Shown here: in pieces, positions 44,883 through 54,405 of the stretch
Position numbering within the stretch: the stretch's first letter is position 1
Layout of the letters: each line of letters opens with the position of its first letter
NCBI GenBank assembly: GCA_016716675.1
Contig: JADJVG010000012.1
Location: forward strand, 1-64,000
Direction of reading: 5' to 3'
Source of the DNA: Hyphomicrobium sp.
GTDB taxonomy: Bacteria; Pseudomonadota; Alphaproteobacteria; Rhizobiales; Hyphomicrobiaceae
DNA: 64,000 nucleotides
Notes under the pieces: generated by a model
The model's database searches: none
What the model was told of the DNA's origin: nothing
The model's input: only the letters and a program-made list of their open reading frames with translations
Translations under genes and position numbers: made by a program

Positions 44883-45862
44883 CAGCGGGCCGCTGGGTGG
44901 CGGTGGCGCCCGTGCTGACGACCGCTGGGCTGGCGATCGTAGCGTTCTTTCTGTCGCTGTGGATCGGGCCTGAGGGCTGGGGCCTGCCAGACAATCCGGC
45001 GGCGGCGCAACTGGTCTTTACAGAAATTCGGGTGCCGCGCGCTGTGCTTGGCTTTCTAATCGGCGCGGCGCTCGGGCTATCGGGCGCGGTCCTGCAAGGC
45101 TATCTGCGCAATCCGCTGGCTGAACCGGGCTTGCTCGGTATCTCGGGCGGCGCGGCGCTGGGCGCGGTGATGGCCATCCATTCGGGCCTTGCGGGCCGCA
45201 TCGCCATGGCCTTGCCGATGGCGGGGTTGGCGGGCGCGGCGGCGGCGGCCATAGCGATCGTTGCACTTGCGGGCGCCACCGGATCGACAACGACGCTGAT
45301 CCTCGCTGGTGTTGCCGTCTCAAGCGTCGCGGGTGCGTTGACATCGCTGGCGCTCAACCTGTCGCCCAATCCCTTTGCATCAACCGAAATCATGTTCTGG
45401 CTGATGGGCTCGCTGACCGATCGCAGCCTCATTCACGTTTGGCTGGCAACGCCGCTCATTCTGATCGGTATCGCCATGCTGCTGACCACCGGGCGCGATC
45501 TCGAAGCGCTGAGCCTCGGCGAAGATGCCGCCAAGAATCTCGGTGTCGATTTGACCGGCCTGCGCTTCAAGGTGATCGCCGGCTCGGCGTTGGCGGTTGG
45601 TGCGGCGACGGCGGTTGCGGGCGCGATCAGCTTTATCGGCCTGATCGTGCCGCATGTGATCCGTCCGTTCGTCGGCCATAGCCCGCAGCGCTTGCTGCTG
45701 CCGTGTCTGTTCGGTGGCGCGGCCATGGTGCTGTTCGCCGATGTGTTGCTGCGGTTTCTGTCGCCGCAAGGCGATCTGCGGCTTGGCGTTTTGAGTGCGC
45801 TGATCGGCGCGCCGTTCTTCCTGTGGCGCGTGTTGGCGTCGCGCCGGGAGATGGCGCCATGA
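44879..45862 (+). CDS. btuC: B12 ABC transporter permease (FecCD family)
   Basis: This 327-residue integral membrane protein of the FecCD/BtuC type contains VPRAVLGFLIGAALGLSGA, LAEPGLLGISGGAALGAVMA and GAISFIGLIVPHVIRPFVGH, the classical signatures. About 9-10 transmembrane helices are visible. ATG overlaps the btuF stop (ATGA) and its own stop overlaps the btuD start. Confidence 0.94.
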   Translation: MTAGRWVAVAPVLTTAGLAIVAFFLSLWIGPEGWGLPDNPAAAQLVFTEIRVPRAVLGFLIGAALGLSGAVLQGYLRNPLAEPGLLGISGGAALGAVMAIHSGLAGRIAMALPMAGLAGAAAAAIAIVALAGATGSTTTLILAGVAVSSVAGALTSLALNLSPNPFASTEIMFWLMGSLTDRSLIHVWLATPLILIGIAMLLTTGRDLEALSLGEDAAKNLGVDLTGLRFKVIAGSALAVGAATAVAGAISFIGLIVPHVIRPFVGHSPQRLLLPCLFGGAAMVLFADVLLRFLSPQGDLRLGVLSALIGAPFFLWRVLASRREMAP

Positions 45863-46656
45863 CAGCCAATGCGCGCGAAGTGCTGACGCTCTCAGCCGAG
45901 TCGATCCGTGTCAGTCTTGGCGGTCGCTGCGTGCTCGAAAATTTTTCGACGCGCATTGGGGGCGGTGAGTTCGTCGCGGTCGTCGGAGCCAACGGTGCTG
46001 GCAAGTCGACGGTGTTGAAGGCGCTCGCCGGATTGATCACGCCGGACGAAGGCCGCGTGCGGCTCGATGGCCGTCTGTTGCCGGATATTCCGGCTCGCGA
46101 ACTGGCGCGTGCTGTCGCCTATCTACCGCAAGATCGCACCGTGCATTGGGCGCTCGGTGCGTCGCGCGTGGTGGCGCTTGGCCGCTTGCCGCATCGGTCG
46201 TTTGCCGCGGCGGAAAGTGCTACAGATCAAGCTGCGATCGACGCCGCGATGGTGCGTATGGATGTCATGCCCTTCGCTCAGCGTCCCATTGTCACGTTAT
46301 CGGGTGGCGAACGAGCGCGTGTTCTTGTCGCGCGGGCACTTGCGCAGGAAGCGCGCTTTTTGATCGCAGATGAGCCGACAGCGGGGCTTGATCCCGCGCA
46401 TTCGCTACATTTGTTCGAAGAATTTTCGCGCCTCGCCTGCGACGGAAATACTGTTATCACCGCAATCCACGATCTATCGATGGCTTTGCGTTATGCCCAC
46501 CGCGTGATACTTCTGAGCGGTGGCCGCTGCATCGCCGATGGCCCTGCAGCAGCCGTGCTAAATAATGATCTTCTTGCCCAAGCGTTTGGCATTGAGACAA
46601 TCGTGACGACAGTCGGAGGAATTCCGATCGTCCTGCCTACGTCAGCGCTGACATAA
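45859..46656 (+). CDS. btuD: B12 ABC transporter ATPase
   Basis: This 265-residue ABC ATPase has Walker A GANGAGKST at 43-51, the YLPQD Q-loop, the LSGGE signature and FLIADEPTAGLD Walker B. It is the last gene of btuB-F-C-D. The start overlaps the btuC stop as ATGA; in-frame sequence upstream to 45703 belongs to the btuC region and is not used. Confidence 0.94.
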   Translation: MTANAREVLTLSAESIRVSLGGRCVLENFSTRIGGGEFVAVVGANGAGKSTVLKALAGLITPDEGRVRLDGRLLPDIPARELARAVAYLPQDRTVHWALGASRVVALGRLPHRSFAAAESATDQAAIDAAMVRMDVMPFAQRPIVTLSGGERARVLVARALAQEARFLIADEPTAGLDPAHSLHLFEEFSRLACDGNTVITAIHDLSMALRYAHRVILLSGGRCIADGPAAAVLNNDLLAQAFGIETIVTTVGGIPIVLPTSALT

Positions 46657-46731
46657 GTTTGCTACATGATCTATCCAGAGTGAACGTTCAGGTCGGAGTT
46701 CCGGCCGGAATGCACGTGGGACAGTGGGGCT

Positions 46732-47820
46732 TTGCGAACAAAATTGAAAATCAATCTGGCACTGCAAGGCGGTGGCGCGCACGGCGCGTTCACCTGGGGT
46801 GTGCTCGACCGGCTTCTCGAAGAGCCGAGCATCAGCTTCGGCTGGATTAGTGCTGCGAGCGCCGGCAGCGTGAATGCGATCGGCTTGGCTGCCGGGCTGG
46901 CGGAAGGCTCACGCGAGAAGGCCCGCGCCAAGTTGTTCAAGATCTGGGAGGCCGTTCACAAATCCGGCGTGCCGGATCTTGCCAAACTCAATCCATTTCT
47001 CAACGGCTTCTCGCGGCCCGCGTCGATGGCGCAGATCGCAACCATGTGGTCGCCGTATGAATTCAATCCGCTCGGCTTCGATCCGCTGCGGCGGCTGATT
47101 ACCGATCATGTCGATTTCGAATTGATCCGCCGGGATTCGCCGGTCGAGCTGTTGATTGCGGCGACGCATGTCTCGACGGGACGCGCGCGGCTCTTTCGGC
47201 GTCACGAGCTGACGGTCGAAGCGGTGCTGGCATCTGCCTGTCTGCCGACCCTGCATCATGCGGTCGAGATCGATGGCGCGGCGTATTGGGACGGCGGCTA
47301 TAGCGCCAATCCCGACCTTGTGACGCTCGCGTCCGAAAGCCATGTCGGCGATACGCTGCTGGTTATGGTGTCGCCGCGCGACAACGACACGCTGCCGACA
47401 ACGGCGCGCGATATCGCCAACCATACCAACAGGCTGACGTTCAATGCCCCGCTGTTGCGCGACATTGAGATCATCACGGCGGTGCGCGAGACGGCAGGCA
47501 GCATTTTGCCGAAAGGGCGCCTGGCGGGCCTCGCACGGCATCGCTTCCATGTCATCGACGGCGGCGAGGTAACCGGCGCGCTCAATCCAGAGACGACCAT
47601 CAAGCCGGACTGGAATGTCATGACCTATCTGCATGGCGCGGGCCGCGATCACACAGAAAAGTGGCTGGCGGCGCATCGCGGCGACATCGGCCGCAAAGAG
47701 ACGGTGGATCTGGCGCGGCATTTCTTTCCCGGCATTTCCGGGGCGGATCAGCCGCACGTCATCGCGGCCGGTCCGCGCGGACCAGCGACGCGCAAGTCGG
47801 CAATGGGCAAAGGCGCTTAA
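46732..47820 (+). CDS. Patatin-like phospholipase
   Basis: This 362-residue protein has the oxyanion loop ALQGGGAHGAF near residue 10, the nucleophile motif ASAGS (A-x-S-x-G instead of the usual G-x-S-x-G) near residue 43, and the Asp dyad partner in YWDGGYSANP. These mark a lipid acyl hydrolase. The start is a TTG at 46732 or 46744; no ATG fits. It begins 75 bases after btuD but is not obviously functionally linked. Confidence 0.86.
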   Translation: MRTKLKINLALQGGGAHGAFTWGVLDRLLEEPSISFGWISAASAGSVNAIGLAAGLAEGSREKARAKLFKIWEAVHKSGVPDLAKLNPFLNGFSRPASMAQIATMWSPYEFNPLGFDPLRRLITDHVDFELIRRDSPVELLIAATHVSTGRARLFRRHELTVEAVLASACLPTLHHAVEIDGAAYWDGGYSANPDLVTLASESHVGDTLLVMVSPRDNDTLPTTARDIANHTNRLTFNAPLLRDIEIITAVRETAGSILPKGRLAGLARHRFHVIDGGEVTGALNPETTIKPDWNVMTYLHGAGRDHTEKWLAAHRGDIGRKETVDLARHFFPGISGADQPHVIAAGPRGPATRKSAMGKGA

Positions 47821-47829
47821 GCAAAACAG

Positions 47830-48618
47830 CTAGACCAAGCGCGCGTAACCTTGCTCGACGGTATCGGTGAGCAGAGTTTTGTAGTGCGCGTAATGGCGGT
47901 TGCCGGTGGCAATCTCGCCAAGGCTATCGGGTTCAAATGCCGTCTGCTGCGCGAACACGATCGGTGTGGCGACGGGAGTAAACGTTGCCCGCTTCTTGTT
48001 GAGTGTCGTAATCAGACCGCGCATGACGCCCTCGCGATCGATCTGCGAGACGATGATCATGCGCATCGCGCCCTTGGTCAGAGAGACCAGGTGAATGAAC
48101 ATCGACGATGACGGAATGTAGAGCCGTCCACGGTGCGAATACGGCGCATCGGGCCGATCGCGCTCTTGGAACAGCAGGCTCGGCCATTCCGGGTCCCAGG
48201 TGATGTCGGTGCGATAGGCGACGATCGTCTTGTCGTTGGCGAAGGCCCAGCGGATGGTCAGATAGCTGCCGATGTAGTGATCAACGGCGGCGCGTGTGTA
48301 GGCGCCCATATAGACGGGGGCGACCACGCCGCCATCACCTTTCAATTCCATCGGGCCGTTGGCGACGGCGACCGTCTCACCGTGCCAGGCGTCGCGCAGG
48401 CCATGGAAGTCGAGACCGAGCACCATACAGACGTCGAACAGCGTCTGATCGCGGACCGAGCGCCCGCCGAGTAGGTTCTGAATGGTCTTTTCGTGACAGT
48501 CGCTGGCGTCGGCGAGTTCAGCCTGGGTGAGCTTTTTCTCGACCATCGCGGTCTTGATGATGTCGAGCGCTTCCTCGCGTGAGACCGCTGGCGCGGCTGG
48601 AGTGGCGGGCTTCTTCAT
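47830..48618 (-). CDS. HTH regulator with a large unrecognised C-terminal domain
   Basis: This 262-residue protein has an N-terminal XRE-type HTH (about 22-75, KKLTQAELADASDCHEKTIQNLLGGRS). A C-terminal region of about 170 residues follows, rich in aromatic and hydrophobic residues (for example YIGSYLTIRWAFANDKTIVAYRTDITWD). I do not recognise the domain; it may bind a ligand. ATG 48618 is used. An in-frame extension to 48792 would give low-complexity sequence. It is convergent with the patatin gene. Confidence 0.75.
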   Translation of the reverse strand: MKKPATPAAPAVSREEALDIIKTAMVEKKLTQAELADASDCHEKTIQNLLGGRSVRDQTLFDVCMVLGLDFHGLRDAWHGETVAVANGPMELKGDGGVVAPVYMGAYTRAAVDHYIGSYLTIRWAFANDKTIVAYRTDITWDPEWPSLLFQERDRPDAPYSHRGRLYIPSSSMFIHLVSLTKGAMRMIIVSQIDREGVMRGLITTLNKKRATFTPVATPIVFAQQTAFEPDSLGEIATGNRHYAHYKTLLTDTVEQGYARLV

Positions 48619-48772
48619 GGTGGACGCAATGCTTCCCCGGTCACGGATGGCCTGCATGGCAGATACGCAGGCTAAAAACTTGCGGGAAAGTACCGGTTTT
48701 TGCGGGGGGCGGGCAAGCGCAAAGCCAAGGCAAAGCCCGGCAGGGTTAGCGGCACGTAGCGAGAGCGGGCGG

Positions 48773-49390
48773 CTAGCGTCCGAGCACTTCAAGGCGGACG
48801 GAAGACAACCCGACGCCGGTCATGCCGATCTCTTCGGCGGCGCGCTCGGAGAGGTCGATGACGCGGCCCGGCTTGAAGGGACCGCGGTCGTTGATGCGGA
48901 CGATAACGCTGGAGCCGGTGTCGACGCGGGTCACGCGAACGCGGGTGCCGAATGGCAGGGTCTTATGGGCGGCGGTCAAATCGCGCTTATTGAAGCGCTC
49001 GCCGGTCGCGGTAACTTGGTCTTGCCAATAATACGAAGCAACACCGTTGAGCGAGTGGCTGGTTCCCGTCAGGCGGGGGCCCGGCAAAGGCTGCCTTTGC
49101 GCGTCGCGCGCTAGGGCGCGGGAGGCGACGGGTTGCTGGGCGGCGGCAACGACGATCGTGGTCCAAGCGCCAAGCGCGGCCTGTTGTTGGGATGCGCTGG
49201 GCGCAATGGCCGCCGTCTCTGTGGGCGCGGTTACGTCGGCGGGCGCCAATTTCGAGGCGCTGTGCGCGGCCGGCAGCGAATCGGTCGTCTCAAAAAATGA
49301 AAAGAACGGGTCGGCCTGGGCAGTGCCGATGGCGGCAGACATGGCCAAGGCAACGGCGAACGCCTGCCCGATAGTTCTGCGAATCTGCAA
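48773..49390 (-). CDS. RlpA-like septal-ring double-psi barrel protein (copy 1)
   Basis: This 205-residue exported protein has a signal peptide ending near GTAQAD, a low-complexity linker, and a C-terminal RlpA barrel (GVASYYWQDQ...TAAHKTLPFGTRVRV...VRINDRGPF). The catalytic Glu (GERF) and His (TAAH) of the Pseudomonas enzyme are kept, while the Asp position reads Asn. No SPOR domain is attached. Start is TTG 49390 after ACGGGGC. A second RlpA-like gene lies directly upstream. Confidence 0.83.
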   Translation of the reverse strand: MQIRRTIGQAFAVALAMSAAIGTAQADPFFSFFETTDSLPAAHSASKLAPADVTAPTETAAIAPSASQQQAALGAWTTIVVAAAQQPVASRALARDAQRQPLPGPRLTGTSHSLNGVASYYWQDQVTATGERFNKRDLTAAHKTLPFGTRVRVTRVDTGSSVIVRINDRGPFKPGRVIDLSERAAEEIGMTGVGLSSVRLEVLGR

Positions 49391-49454
49391 AGCCCCGTCC
49401 CCCCGTCGCTTTCCGTAACCACGGGCTAGAGTGATTCGGTGGCGGAAAATAGAA

Positions 49455-49485
49455 CGGGTGGCGGAAGTTATGCTTCCGCCACCCG
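49455..49485 (-). terminator. Terminator between the two rlpA-like genes
   Basis: A perfect 13-bp stem (CGGGTGGCGGAAG/CTTCCGCCACCCG), loop 5, is followed on the minus strand by TTCTATTTTCC. It ends the upstream copy (49516-50049) and makes the two copies separate units. Confidence 0.78.
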
Positions 49486-49515
49486 CAAACTTTGGAAAAC
49501 CGAACTGATGGCGAC

Positions 49516-50049
49516 TTAGCCGCGGCCGAGAACGGCGACCTGGACCGGAACGACGCCCGAACCCTGCATGCTGATCGCGTGAGCGGCAGCCTTGGAGAGG
49601 TCGATGATACGGCCGGCGACATACGGGCCGCGGTCGTTGATGGTCACGACGACCGACTGGCCGTTGTGCTGGTTGGTGACGCGGACCTTGGTGCCGAACG
49701 GCAGCGTCTTGTGCGCGGCCGTCATGGCGTTCGGGTTGAACCAGCCGCCCGAGGCAACGCGCTGCGGCTGCCAGTAATACGACGCCTTGCCGGACATCGA
49801 TCCGCCGCTCGAATAGGCGACCTTCTTCGACTTCTTAGCCTTCACCGGTGCATCATACGAGGCATTGCGGTGATGCGCCTTCTTGGACGCATGTTTGGCG
49901 GAAACCTTCTTGTAGGTATGTGCTTTCGCTGAGGCCGACTTGCCGCAGACGAATTCTGGACCTTTGCATGACCAGTTGGCCGCTGCCGGAGCGGCGGACT
50001 GGAACATGGCGGCAAGTGCGACTACCGCAAATCCTAGAAATGAACGCAT
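49516..50049 (-). CDS. RlpA-like septal-ring double-psi barrel protein (copy 2)
   Basis: This 177-residue exported protein has a signal peptide ending near APAAAN, a Lys/His/Ser-rich linker with KKVSAKHASKKAHH, and an RlpA barrel (GKASYYWQPQ...TAAHKTLPFGTKVRV...VTINDRGPY). At the position of the catalytic Glu it has Gly (SGGWFN) and at the Asp position Asn, so it is probably non-catalytic. ATG 50049 is followed by a classical signal sequence. Confidence 0.84.
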   Translation of the reverse strand: MRSFLGFAVVALAAMFQSAAPAAANWSCKGPEFVCGKSASAKAHTYKKVSAKHASKKAHHRNASYDAPVKAKKSKKVAYSSGGSMSGKASYYWQPQRVASGGWFNPNAMTAAHKTLPFGTKVRVTNQHNGQSVVVTINDRGPYVAGRIIDLSKAAAHAISMQGSGVVPVQVAVLGRG

Positions 50050-50656
50050 CGTGTGAACCTCTCTTTGCAAAGGGCGACAGTGGTTGCGGGTCAAATAAGC
50101 CGGCTTTCCCGCCCAAGGCTGAGTTGCGCGCATGGCGCGCTGTCAGCCGCAGGGCAACCGCTCAGGTGAGCGGCACGACAACGGGGGTGTTGGGAAAGTT
50201 GCTTCTCAGGTGCGATCCGAAACCAAACTCCAGAACTCAGTTTTCACTGCCACCATGGATTTTGGGGATGCCCCCCCGTCCTGGCCGGCGGAAAGGACCA
50301 TCGCCGCGAAGGCCCGTCAACCGGGGGTTCTGATCGCATTTTAACCATAATTGGTAAGGCTCTGAGGGGGCGGTGTTTTTTATGTCGCAGCTTTCGTGCG
50401 CGCGACGGCACGCCGCAGTTTTGATGGGGCTTGGAGGCCGTTTTGGGCCGTTGATTTTGGGCATTTTGACGGCATTTCGCTGCGGTGCAGCGATGGTGAT
50501 CCGCTGATCCGCCTCCGGCATCTGTGTAGAAACGCGATCCGTCGTTGAAGTGTCGCCCAACCCCGTTAGCGTCGCCGAACGCGGATCGCAGTGACGGCAC
50601 GGGCGGCGTATCATGGCGGCGCGGCGAATTCCTATACAACTGACAGGCGACACAGC
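50050..50656. other. Divergent gap between rlpA copy 2 and chrA
   Basis: Only short reading frames of unlikely composition are present in these 607 bases. It should contain the two divergent promoters. No repeat or RNA gene is recognised. Confidence 0.35.
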
Positions 50657-51955
50657 GTGACAATCGAAACCGCGCATCCTCCGGCCGCCTTCGCCGATGC
50701 GCTCAAGGTGTGGACGCGCATTGGTTTGACCTCGTTCGGCGGTCCGGCCGGGCAGATCGCCTTGATGCACAAGATCCTGGTCGAGGAAAAGAAGTGGCTC
50801 GACGAGCGCACGTATCTGCTGGCGCTCAATTTCTGCACGCTGTTGCCGGGGCCGGAGGCGATGCAACTCGCGACCTATTCAGGCTGGCGGCTGCATGGCG
50901 TCAAGGGTGGACTGGCGGCCGGACTGATGTTCGTGCTGCCGGGTGCGGCGCTGATCCTCCTCCTCGCGATGCTGTATGCGGCGTTCGGCTCGGTGCCGTT
51001 CGTCAGTGCGATTTTTCTCGGCGTTAAAGCGGCAGTGCTGGCGATCGTGATCGAAGCCTTGGTGAAGATTTCAAAGCGTGCCTTGCAGGACTCTACGGCC
51101 TACGTGATTGCGGCGCTGTCGTTTGCCGCGATTTTTCTATTGCAGGTGCCGTTTCCGCTGATCGTGCTGGCGGCGGGCGTGTTCGGCTATCTGCGCGGCA
51201 TGTCTCGGAACCCCGTGGACGTTCCGACAGTCGCGCCGGTGCCTGTGCCGGTGAAGCAGACGCTGACCACCATCGCGGTGTGGCTGGCAATCTGGATTGT
51301 GCCGCTTGCCGGCATCGTCGTGATGTTCGGCTGGGATCATGTTTTGTCGAAGCTCGCGCTGTTCTTTTCGACGCTCGCCATTGTGACCTTCGGCGGGGCA
51401 TACGCGGTACTGGCGTATATGGCGCAGGAAGCCGTCATGACCCACGGCTGGTTAAGTGCCGGCGATATGCTTGATGGTCTCGGGCTTGCCGAGACGACAC
51501 CGGGTCCGCTCATTCTGGTGACGGAGTTCGTCGGCTATCTCGCCGCCTATCGCGCGGAGGGCGCACACAGCATCGCCATGGGTGTGCTGGGAGCACTCGT
51601 GACGCTGTGGGCAACGTTTGCGCCGTGTTTCCTCTATATCTTCGCAGGTGCCCCTTACATCGAGCGCTTGAAGGCGGCGCCACGGCTCGGCGCAGCGCTG
51701 GCCGCCATCACCGCCGCTGTGGTAGGCGTTATTCTCAATCTTTCGGTTTGGTTTGCACTGCATGTGCTGTTTCGAACGGTGGCAACGGTCGAGGCCGGTC
51801 CGTTCCGTTTGATCGTAGCCGTTGCGTCGCTCGACGTGGAGGCGGTCGCGATCGCAGCGGTGGCAGCGGTGCTGCTGTTTCGCCTGCATGCCGGCATCAT
51901 GACGACGCTCGCTGTCTGCGGTGCGCTCGGGTTAGCTGCCGCCCAGATCGTCTGA
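50657..51955 (+). CDS. chrA: Chromate transporter ChrA
   Basis: This 432-residue protein has two homologous halves, the long-chain CHR type. The SFGGPAGQIALMH motif in the N-half is mirrored by TFGGAYAVLAYMAQEAV in the C-half, and LPGPEAMQLATYSG by ETTPGPLILVTEFVGYL. About 10-12 transmembrane helices are visible. It exports chromate; some members take sulfate as a competing anion. GTG 50657 is my choice of start, with upstream in-frame residues lacking family features. Confidence 0.88.
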   Translation: MTIETAHPPAAFADALKVWTRIGLTSFGGPAGQIALMHKILVEEKKWLDERTYLLALNFCTLLPGPEAMQLATYSGWRLHGVKGGLAAGLMFVLPGAALILLLAMLYAAFGSVPFVSAIFLGVKAAVLAIVIEALVKISKRALQDSTAYVIAALSFAAIFLLQVPFPLIVLAAGVFGYLRGMSRNPVDVPTVAPVPVPVKQTLTTIAVWLAIWIVPLAGIVVMFGWDHVLSKLALFFSTLAIVTFGGAYAVLAYMAQEAVMTHGWLSAGDMLDGLGLAETTPGPLILVTEFVGYLAAYRAEGAHSIAMGVLGALVTLWATFAPCFLYIFAGAPYIERLKAAPRLGAALAAITAAVVGVILNLSVWFALHVLFRTVATVEAGPFRLIVAVASLDVEAVAIAAVAAVLLFRLHAGIMTTLAVCGALGLAAAQIV

Positions 51956-51972
51956 GATCGTCTACGTCGCGT

Positions 51973-52950
51973 TTACAGCCAGCCCTTGCGGCGGAAATAG
52001 AGGTACGGCAGCAGGCCCGAGAGGAACATCAAGGCCAGCGCCATCGGATAGCCAAATGGGAAATCGAGTTCCGGCATATACTTGAAGTTCATGCCGTAAA
52101 CGGATGCCACAAGCGTCGGCGGCATCATCATGACTGCCATGACCGAGAAGAGCTTGATGATCTGGTTCTGCTCGGTCGAAATCATGCCGAGCGTTGCTTC
52201 CAGCAGAAAGCTCGTGCGGGCTGCAACGAACCGCAACTGTTCAGAAAGCGAATTGATGTCACGATCGGCCGAGTCGATGCGGGCCATGAGTTTGGCGTCT
52301 TCATTGCGTTCGCGCGCTGCGTCGGCGAGGAAGACCAGGGTGCGGTGAAGCGATGTCGCGGCTTCGAGCGATCTCGATATGATGTCGCCTTGCTTGCCGA
52401 CGGTGCGGAGCATCACTTCCAGCCGGCGGCCCTGAGCCTGCTGCGCCGACCTCTGACCGAAAATCTGGGGCGCAAGTCTCTCCACTTCATCCTGCAGCCG
52501 CTCGATCAGATCAGCCATCCTTTGGATGATCATTTCGAGCAGGCCAACCAGCACTTGCGATCCTGTCATGCAGCCTTCCGCATTGCGGCAGACGCGGTCC
52601 GCGAACAGGGCGAAGGCTTTCGGTTCGCCGTAGCGCACGGTGATCAGCCGGTTGCCGGCCAGAATGAACGTGATGTTGGAGGTGGTGACTGTTTCTTTCT
52701 CGGACGAATGAATGACAAAGGCTGTCAGGAAATGCGCGCCGTTTTCCGAGTAGAAGCGGTTCGACACCTCGATCTCGCGCATTTCGGCGCGTGTCGGGAC
52801 TTCCAGATTTAAGGCTTTTTCGACCTCGGCTTCTTCCTCTTCGGTCGGATTGAGCAGGTCGATCCAAATCGTGTTGGGGCCGGCGGTGGTGTCGCCTTCA
52901 CGCTTGATGAGGCAAGTCCCAGCGGTGTCATACAGCGAGATCATGGGCAA
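51973..52950 (-). CDS. corA: CorA-type magnesium/divalent cation channel
   Basis: This 325-residue inner-membrane channel subunit has a long cytoplasmic funnel domain and two C-terminal helices separated by the selectivity motif YGMNFKYMPELDFPFG. The end RRKGWL is usual for CorA. It is convergent with chrA. Mg2+ import is most likely; Co2+/Ni2+ entry or Zn export is possible for distant members. Confidence 0.92.
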   Translation of the reverse strand: MPMISLYDTAGTCLIKREGDTTAGPNTIWIDLLNPTEEEEAEVEKALNLEVPTRAEMREIEVSNRFYSENGAHFLTAFVIHSSEKETVTTSNITFILAGNRLITVRYGEPKAFALFADRVCRNAEGCMTGSQVLVGLLEMIIQRMADLIERLQDEVERLAPQIFGQRSAQQAQGRRLEVMLRTVGKQGDIISRSLEAATSLHRTLVFLADAARERNEDAKLMARIDSADRDINSLSEQLRFVAARTSFLLEATLGMISTEQNQIIKLFSVMAVMMMPPTLVASVYGMNFKYMPELDFPFGYPMALALMFLSGLLPYLYFRRKGWL

Positions 52951-53135
52951 AGTCCGTAGCGGTGCGTGTGGCGGGACTGGATTTCCAACCGCTCTCTAGC
53001 GCACTCTGGCCGGCTTCGACAGGGCTAATGGCCGGCTTGGTGGCTGCGGCGCTGCGGGTGTCGCGTCCCCTCGGGAAGAGGAATATGATATTTGTCGGCG
53101 ACAAAGCGTAATCCTATCGCACTGCGGAGGTAGCT

Positions 53136-53465
53136 ATGGCAACGCAACCTGTGATGATCAAAGTTTGGATTGGTACGGCGGCGGTTTCGGCAATTGCGTT
53201 GGCGGGGAGCTTCTCTCCGGCGTCGGCAGCCATCGCGTGCAAGGACGGCTATCAGCGCGTTCAGGGCAATTACATCGCGACACCCTACTGTCAGGATGAA
53301 TTGCTGACCAAAGTTGCGCGCGAGTTTGGGATGAAAGTCTCTGGATCAAAGATCCGCTGGAATCCCAACTATAAGCGGCAGGTGTGCCTGACCGTCGGTA
53401 ACGACATTCGTGTTCAGGAGATCTGCCGCACGGTCAATCCGACGATACGCGGGCGGTCGTTCTGA
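53136..53465 (+). CDS. Small exported Cys-containing protein
   Basis: This 109-residue protein has a signal peptide (about 1-31, ending PASAAI). The mature part has four cysteines (ACKDG, YCQDE, VCLT, ICRT), probably in two disulfides, and several basic residues. CGGAGGTAGCT precedes the ATG. I recognise it only as a type of small secreted protein common in Hyphomicrobiales. Confidence 0.72.
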   Translation: MATQPVMIKVWIGTAAVSAIALAGSFSPASAAIACKDGYQRVQGNYIATPYCQDELLTKVAREFGMKVSGSKIRWNPNYKRQVCLTVGNDIRVQEICRTVNPTIRGRSF

Positions 53466-53661
53466 ATTCGCCGCTCGGATTAGACTGGGATGTTCGTGCT
53501 GATCTATCGGCACATGTGTCTATCGGCAAATGTGGTGACGCGCGCAATGCGAGCGTCACCGCTATCAGCGGGAATATGCGCCGTGCGCGGCCCAAAACGA
53601 GCCGACGCAACGGCAATGCCGAGACGATGCCCGGCTCTGCAGGATTTTCAGCCGAGGTCTT

Positions 53662-54151
53662 TTAGCTAAGATCTGGCGTGACTTCCGAAACGTCCTTGGC
53701 GCGACGGACGCTACCGTCGAACTGAGCACCTTCGGCAATCGCCAGCGTCTGCTTGACGATGTCGCCATCGACGCGCGACGTGGCGTTGAGGATGACGGCA
53801 GACCCCTTGAGTGCGCCGCGCACTTCACCTTGCACAGTAATCGTGCGTGCGGTGATGGTGCCGGAGACGCTGCCGGTTTCGCCAACAGTGACGCTTTCGC
53901 CATGCACGTCGCCCTGGATCTGTCCGGCGATGAGCAGCGAGCCTTTAGTTTTCAAAACCAACTGCTGACCGGAGATCGTGATGTCCTGGCCAAGCACAGA
54001 CGTCGGCGTGTCGATCGCGCGCATCGGCTGAGGAATTGGTGCCTGTGCAAATGGCGGCGGCGACGGCTTTTGCGGCTGCATGGGTGGTGGAGCACTGGGA
54101 ACGGATGGGATCAACAGTACGCGGATCAGGCGTGGCAACGCGATTGAACAT
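53662..54151 (-). pseudogene. Bactofilin, probably frameshifted near its start
   Basis: The polymer-forming beta-helix core is clear: TSVLGQDITISGQQLVLKT, GSLLIAGQIQGDVHGESVTVG, GSVSGTITARTITVQGEVRG, VDGDIVKQTLAIAEGAQFDG. A Pro-rich N-terminal segment precedes it in the same frame. A better start (ATG 54151, after GGGGGTTCGTT) gives MFNRVATPDPRT in a frame offset by one base, so a single extra base between about 54080 and 54150 is likely. Otherwise translation would begin at ATG 54078. Bactofilins form filaments in cell-shape or stalk control. Confidence 0.72.
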
Positions 54152-54405
54152 AACGAACCCCCAAAAATACTATACCATAACTGCTCTGTCCCCGTTGGGA
54201 GCACTACAGCCGGAACGATGGGCCTAATTATGGCCAATCCGGCTAGCGGGCGCCAGATACAATCTGCGTGGCGGACCATTCCGGAGGCATTAATTGGGGT
54301 TGTTGGGGCAAGGCGCGCGTCGCAACCGGGATGCCGACAAGCTGCCAGCGCACAGCCGGCAGATGGACGCCGGAGGAGCGCTGGCCTTTTGGCGGCGATG
54401 GCGCC

